Below, in pieces: positions 60,231-64,000 of a stretch of DNA of 64,000 nucleotides (position 1 is the stretch's first letter; each line of letters opens with the position of its first letter). Position numbers and translations under genes: made by a program. The DNA comes from Phaeobacter sp. QD34_24 (GTDB taxonomy: Bacteria > Pseudomonadota > Alphaproteobacteria > Rhodobacterales > Rhodobacteraceae): NCBI RefSeq assembly GCF_028890115.1, contig NZ_JARCJD010000010.1, positions 89,333 through 153,332 on the forward strand, given 5' to 3'. Below the pieces are notes generated by a model. The model did no database searches. It was not told where the DNA came from and worked only from the letters and a program-made list of their open reading frames with translations.

Positions 60231-61784
60231 CTAGCTCGGCAGGTCGCGCCAGACCTTCGGGTCGATGCTGGCCGCGGCGAAGATCCCGCCCCAAAGGGCG
60301 CCGGGAACGCCCGGGGTCAGTACGTCCTGGCCTGCGAGGATCAGGCCCGGCACCGAGGTTTTGGCCTGGAGCGCATTGCTGAGCATGCGTCCGGGCGTGA
60401 CGTCGATACCGTAAAACCCGCCATGGTGATGCCCGGTGATCGCTTCGGTGGAAAGCGGTGTCGAAAGGCTGCGAAACACCACCAGCTTGGCGAGCTCCGG
60501 GAAATACTCCTGGAACCGGGCGAAAAGGATCTCCTCGACCTTTTCCTTGAAGTCCCGATAGTCCGCGCCGCGCGCGCCAGGCTTCAGATGAGCCCATTTC
60601 TCCACCACTGACCAGTCGGTCCAGGCCACGATCTCCCCGGCGAATTTGCGGGACGGGCCTGGCTTGTGCGCGCTGTCCTTCAGCGAGGCGAAGGACACGA
60701 ACATGCCTGCGGGTGGGGTGTTGGGCGCATCGGTCCAGACCACGTCGACCTTGCCCTCGGGGTATATCCAGTGGTTCGACCGGGTTGCACCGGCCGCCTC
60801 GATATCACCCTCAAAGCCCATGAACAGGCTGAAGTGCGCGATTGAATGGGGAAGGGCATTGATCTCGTCGACCCAGTCCTGATGACCGCAGTCTGCAGGC
60901 AAAAGCGCATTCACCGTCTCGCGTGCTCCTATGTCGGAGATCACGAACTTGGCGCGGATTTCCTCTCCCTCTGCCGTGCGCACCCCGACGACCCGCTCAT
61001 TCTCGATGACAAGCGTCTCGACCCTGGTGCTTGCTCGCGCCTCGCCTCCGGCTTTCGTGATCGTCGGCAGGATGTGGCGGGCAATGGCCGCGCCGCCGCC
61101 AACCGGGTACCAGGCACCACTTTCAAGGTAGGAGCCGGTGATCAGGGCATGCATTGCAAAGCTGGCCTTGCTGGGCCTGCCGCCATGATCGAACCATTGC
61201 GCGGCAAGGGCTGCGGCGAGGTCGGGATTGTTGGTGATCTCGTCGATGACCTCCTGCGTGGTGCGCCTGCACCAGCGATTGATGGCATGGCCGTGCCACC
61301 ACTTCGTCGCCGATCCGATGATCTCGGGCATCGCCCGGGTCGACGTGATGTTGTAGCACGCCTGCTTGCCGTCCTTCAGGGCCGCGATCCAGGCCTCTAT
61401 GGCCTTTGTCTCGTCCGGGAACCGATCCTTGAGATCACGCTCCTGCGCCTCGAAGGGGCGCGACAGGGATAACGGCGGGGCGTCTCCGATATGCAGGGTG
61501 TCATAGATCGACCCCATGGAGGTGAACGCGATCGGCGTATCGGAAAGCCAGTCAAACATGCGGCGCTCGCGGTCGTCCGGGGCAACGCAGTTCAGGTAAT
61601 GGATGCCTGCATCCCAGGAGAACCCCTCCATGGAAAAGCTGTGGGTCAGCCCGCCAAGCGTATGGTACTGCTCCAACAACAGCACCCGGTGGCCAAGCTT
61701 TGACAATGCGGCAGCGGCGGACAGGCCCCCCATCCCGGAGCCGATGACAATGGCATCCCAGTCCTGTCGGATCACGTCGGTCAA
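60231..61784 (-). CDS. CrtI/RetSat-like FAD-dependent oxidoreductase
   Basis: About 517 residues. The FAD motif DAIVIGSGMGGLSAAAALSKLGHRVLLLEQYHTLGGLTHSF is at the N-terminus and the second dinucleotide-type motif near the end reads GLILAGQDVLTPGVPGALWGG. This places it with phytoene desaturase and all-trans-retinol 13,14-reductase/carotenoid isomerase relatives. The substrate is unknown; no other carotenoid genes are nearby. No ATG fits: TTG at 61784 follows GGAGGAG by seven bases; GTG at 61775 and TTG at 61805 are alternatives. A perfect FNR-type box lies about 80 bp upstream. Confidence 0.88.
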   Translation of the reverse strand: MTDVIRQDWDAIVIGSGMGGLSAAAALSKLGHRVLLLEQYHTLGGLTHSFSMEGFSWDAGIHYLNCVAPDDRERRMFDWLSDTPIAFTSMGSIYDTLHIGDAPPLSLSRPFEAQERDLKDRFPDETKAIEAWIAALKDGKQACYNITSTRAMPEIIGSATKWWHGHAINRWCRRTTQEVIDEITNNPDLAAALAAQWFDHGGRPSKASFAMHALITGSYLESGAWYPVGGGAAIARHILPTITKAGGEARASTRVETLVIENERVVGVRTAEGEEIRAKFVISDIGARETVNALLPADCGHQDWVDEINALPHSIAHFSLFMGFEGDIEAAGATRSNHWIYPEGKVDVVWTDAPNTPPAGMFVSFASLKDSAHKPGPSRKFAGEIVAWTDWSVVEKWAHLKPGARGADYRDFKEKVEEILFARFQEYFPELAKLVVFRSLSTPLSTEAITGHHHGGFYGIDVTPGRMLSNALQAKTSVPGLILAGQDVLTPGVPGALWGGIFAAASIDPKVWRDLPS

Positions 61785-62156
61785 ACCTCGTCTCCTCCGC
61801 TTCAAAATGGATCAGGTAAATCTATCTGCATCTGCATCTAGCAGTTGATCGCAGAATCCGCCTTGATCGCGATCAAGGCAGCAGCGGGGTACAGCAGCAC
61901 ATTGCCTCAGAACGATGTTGAGGTTCGGCCCCGTGCAAAGCTCCGGATCAGGAGGTCTGAAAACCCATCTGCAATGAGGGTTCGCGCAAAATCCTGCGTC
62001 GGCACGGTTTCATCCGCAAGCATCTTTTGATGCCAGGCCGGTGATGTCAGGCCGGATCGGCAAGCATGTCCGTGGACATGTTGTTTCGCGCTAGCGCTGT
62101 GGCAGGACCAAGCGCGGAATAACGCGCAGGGGGGCCCTTCGCAACGAAACGGCAGA
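61785..62156. other. Gap upstream of the CrtI-like gene
   Basis: No protein gene is seen. It holds the FNR-type box (listed separately), a small trinucleotide-like run (ATCTGCATCTGCATCT near 61823-61838), a perfect dyad CATGTCC-GT-GGACATG (62065-62080) and the palindrome GCGCTAGCGC (62088-62097). The last two are just beyond the stop of the tautomerase gene and might be regulatory or help end its transcript. Confidence 0.55.
61863..61876. promoter_or_regulatory. FNR/FnrL-type binding site
   Basis: TTGAT-CGCG-ATCAA matches the FNR consensus TTGAT-N4-ATCAA exactly, within the longer perfect palindrome CCTTGATCGCGATCAAGG (61861-61878). Its position about 80 bp upstream of the CrtI-like gene suits an activator site. 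Confidence 0.78.
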
Positions 62157-63257
62157 TCAGTTTTCCATTGCTCGAGTTGGGCCAGGAAACACTGTCCCGT
62201 CCATCAATTTGCGCGCAGTGCGGATGATCTCGGCGCGGGCGACTGTACCGTCTTTGATATGGCCGATCACCGCCATTTGCCCGGTTGGGTGTTCGATGGA
62301 CAGGGATTTGGCAGAGCCTTCCGGGATATGTGCCAGATCATGCCCCACCGCTCCAGGCACCAGGCAGGCTGTTGCGACGCTCACCGCGCCCAACACGCCG
62401 ATAGAGCTGTGACAGCGATGCGGGATGAAGGTGCGGGTCATCACCGTGCCACCCGCCGTTGCGGGGCTGAGCAAACACATCTTGGGGACGGATTTCTGTG
62501 ACACATCGCCCAGGTTCATGCGGGGGCCTGCCGCCAGTCGGATCGTCTCCAGCCGGGCACGCAAGGCTGCGTTGGCTTCCAGCTCTGCCGGTGTTTCCTG
62601 CCCGCTGAGGCCAAGCGCATCGGCGTGCAGCAGCACGCAGGGCATGCCGTTGTCGATCATCGTCACGGTGATGCCATCCAGCTGGTCCGTGACATTGCCC
62701 GTGGGCAACAGGGCACCGCAGGCCGATCCTGCCGTGTCGCGGAATTCGATGGGGATGGCGGCGGCCGTGCCGGGGGCGCCGTCAATCCGGGTTCTGCCCT
62801 CATAGGTGACCTGCCTGCCCGGCGTTGCCACCCGCGCCACCGCGATCTGGCCGGTGTTCTCCATGTAGATCGTCACCGGCGTTTCACCGTCCTGTGCGGC
62901 GACCAGGCCGCGTTCGATCGCGAAGGGGCCGACTCCGGCCAGGATATTGCCACAGTTCTGAGCATCGCTCACCAGTGCGCGATCCACGAAGACCTGCAGG
63001 AACAGGTAATCGACATCGACGCCGGGACGCACCGAGCGCCGCACCACTGCCACCTTCGAGGTCAGCGGATCCGCGCCGCCGATCCCGTCGATCTGGCGCG
63101 GATCGGGGCTACCCATGACACCCAACAGCAGCGCATCCCGCGCAGAAAGAGCAGAGGAGGGGGCAGGGCAGGATCCGCCGGGCAGATCCTCTGCCAAAAG
63201 GTACAGGCCCTTGGAGGTGCCCCCGCGCATCCACATGGCGCGCAGACCGTCACTCAT
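62157..63257 (-). CDS. PrpF/GalD-family tautomerase (4-oxalomesaconate tautomerase-like)
   Basis: A 366-residue protein from the ATG at 63257 ([26 protein letters not shown]); the frame is open upstream but that part overlaps the next gene. RGGTSKG at the N-terminus and [31 protein letters not shown] and the C-terminal EHPTGQM are PrpF-family marks. PrpF/GalD/LigU proteins isomerise unsaturated carboxylic acids; GalD acts on 4-oxalomesaconate in gallate and protocatechuate 4,5-cleavage. The overlap (8 bp) with the aldolase gene of the same pathway supports a GalD/LigU-type role. Confidence 0.87.
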   Translation of the reverse strand: MSDGLRAMWMRGGTSKGLYLLAEDLPGGSCPAPSSALSARDALLLGVMGSPDPRQIDGIGGADPLTSKVAVVRRSVRPGVDVDYLFLQVFVDRALVSDAQNCGNILAGVGPFAIERGLVAAQDGETPVTIYMENTGQIAVARVATPGRQVTYEGRTRIDGAPGTAAAIPIEFRDTAGSACGALLPTGNVTDQLDGITVTMIDNGMPCVLLHADALGLSGQETPAELEANAALRARLETIRLAAGPRMNLGDVSQKSVPKMCLLSPATAGGTVMTRTFIPHRCHSSIGVLGAVSVATACLVPGAVGHDLAHIPEGSAKSLSIEHPTGQMAVIGHIKDGTVARAEIIRTARKLMDGTVFPGPTRAMEN

Positions 63258-63921
63258 AGGTGAGACCCTTATCTGCCAGCCGAGGGCGCATGTTGTAGAT
63301 GTCGAGGCCAAGTTCCCCCGCTTCCAGCCGCTGGCGTTTGGCCTCTTCGGCGTCAAGGCGCTGTTGTGCGGCCTGCAGGACGGCTTCGGCCCGCGCCTGC
63401 GGCACCACGCAGACCCCGTCGTCATCTGCAATGATGACATCACCTGGATGGACTTGCGCCCCGGCGCAGACGACGGGAACGTTCACCGATCCCAGCGTCT
63501 CCTTCACAGTGCCCTGGGCCGAGACCGCCCTGGACCAGACGTGAAACCCCATTGCGCGCAGATCGCGGGTGTCGCGCACGCCCGCATCGATCACCAGGGC
63601 CCGGCAGCCCCGGGCCATGGCCGATGTCGCCAACAGGTCGCCGAAATATCCCATGTCGCAAGGCGCGGTGGGGGCGAGCACCATGATGTCGCCTTCCTGC
63701 AGCTGTTCGATGGCGACATGGATCATCCAGTTGTCGCCCGGCGGCGCCGAAATGGTGACCGCGCTGCCCGCGATGGCGACATCCTGCTGGATCGGGCGCA
63801 TCTGCGCCGCCATCAGCCCGGTGCGGCCCTGCGCTTCGTGCACGGTGGCAACCCCGGCCTGCCCAAGCTGGGCGATGACCTGCGCGTCTGCGCGGGCAAT
63901 CTTGGTGACGACCTTGCCCAT
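63250..63921 (-). CDS. 4-carboxy-4-hydroxy-2-oxoadipate aldolase-like (RraA fold)
   Basis: A 223-residue member of the RraA-like/HMG aldolase family: [58 protein letters not shown], then [81 protein letters not shown]. Gly-Asp-Leu and Asp-x-Gly-x-x-Arg-Asp hold the metal and substrate. LigK/GalC enzymes cleave 4-carboxy-4-hydroxy-2-oxoadipate to pyruvate and oxaloacetate. It is coupled to the tautomerase gene downstream. The remaining pathway genes would be beyond the window, to the right. Confidence 0.9.
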   Translation of the reverse strand: MGKVVTKIARADAQVIAQLGQAGVATVHEAQGRTGLMAAQMRPIQQDVAIAGSAVTISAPPGDNWMIHVAIEQLQEGDIMVLAPTAPCDMGYFGDLLATSAMARGCRALVIDAGVRDTRDLRAMGFHVWSRAVSAQGTVKETLGSVNVPVVCAGAQVHPGDVIIADDDGVCVVPQARAEAVLQAAQQRLDAEEAKRQRLEAGELGLDIYNMRPRLADKGLTYE

Positions 63922-64000
63922 GTCCTAGGGTCAGGACCCATTGATTTCCGTCCAGCGGCGTGATTCACGGTTCGAAAATCGAGCGGTAACATGTCTGATC

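Noticed and set aside
61845..62030. A 61-codon frame in the gap before the CrtI-like gene
   Set aside because: Very short, random composition, and it overlaps the FNR-type palindrome.

Overview
The window is a 64 kb piece of a GC-rich alphaproteobacterial chromosome or large replicon, most likely from the Rhodobacteraceae (Roseobacter group). Evidence for this is a perfect Irr-type ICE box in front of a membrane ferritin gene, a GAAC-N7-GAAC alphaproteobacterial LexA box in front of imuB, an FNR/FnrL-type box, a DUF2794 gene, and the abundance of polyamine and branched-chain-amino-acid-type ABC transporters. I see no tRNA, rRNA, CRISPR array, insertion sequence or prophage.

Layout. 1-16 kb is mostly housekeeping genes: the 5' part of a soluble transhydrogenase, S-formylglutathione hydrolase, a cupin, an AEC transporter, an iron-exporting membrane ferritin (mbfA), a TetR regulator, a cytochrome c', imuB, an ArsR regulator plus a Nif3-like small protein, DUF2794, an NlpC/P60 hydrolase plus M17 aminopeptidase pair, beta-carbonic anhydrase, an MFS transporter and asd. 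15.9-16.7 kb has no protein gene but is rich in RNA structure and repeats. 16.7-29.7 kb is one long minus-strand run: a homoprotocatechuate (3,4-dihydroxyphenylacetate) meta-cleavage cluster (hpaF, hpaE, two unrelated ring-cleavage dioxygenases, an aromatic amino acid decarboxylase, a FAH-family enzyme, hpaH, hpaI) followed by a complete LIV-type ABC importer, with hpaR divergent at the head. 30.2-36.7 kb holds glycerate kinase, then a phosphonate/phosphodiester hydrolase divergent from a DeoR regulator and a Na/Pi cotransporter, then an EamA exporter.

37.0-41.6 kb is a first polyamine-type ABC operon (Tat-exported binding protein, ATPase, two permeases) whose last permease has an unusual C-terminal extension. 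42.3-48.0 kb encodes one 1889-residue repeat protein whose N-terminal third is a calcium-binding-like beta-roll built from 36-residue super-repeats. 48.4-53.5 kb holds an MFS transporter and an AlkB-type monooxygenase operon (alkB, unknown membrane protein, hotdog-like protein) divergent from a LysR gene. 53.7-60.2 kb is a second polyamine-type ABC operon with an amidohydrolase, divergent from a LuxR-type regulator with a perfect palindrome between them. 60.2-63.9 kb holds a CrtI/RetSat-like oxidoreductase behind a perfect FNR-type box, and a tautomerase/aldolase pair for the lower part of protocatechuate/gallate 4,5-cleavage.

The items most worth following up are: (1) a four-copy, two-hairpin intergenic repeat whose stems covary between copies (2.8, 3.5, 16.4 and 16.6 kb); (2) a probable structured non-coding RNA at 16.1-16.3 kb; (3) the 36-residue super-repeat protein; (4) a 13-gene aromatic uptake-and-degradation run with two non-homologous enzymes for the same ring cleavage; (5) an AlkB-containing three-gene operon with an unknown membrane partner; (6) a start-site tandem duplication in livH; (7) several regulatory sites readable directly from the sequence.
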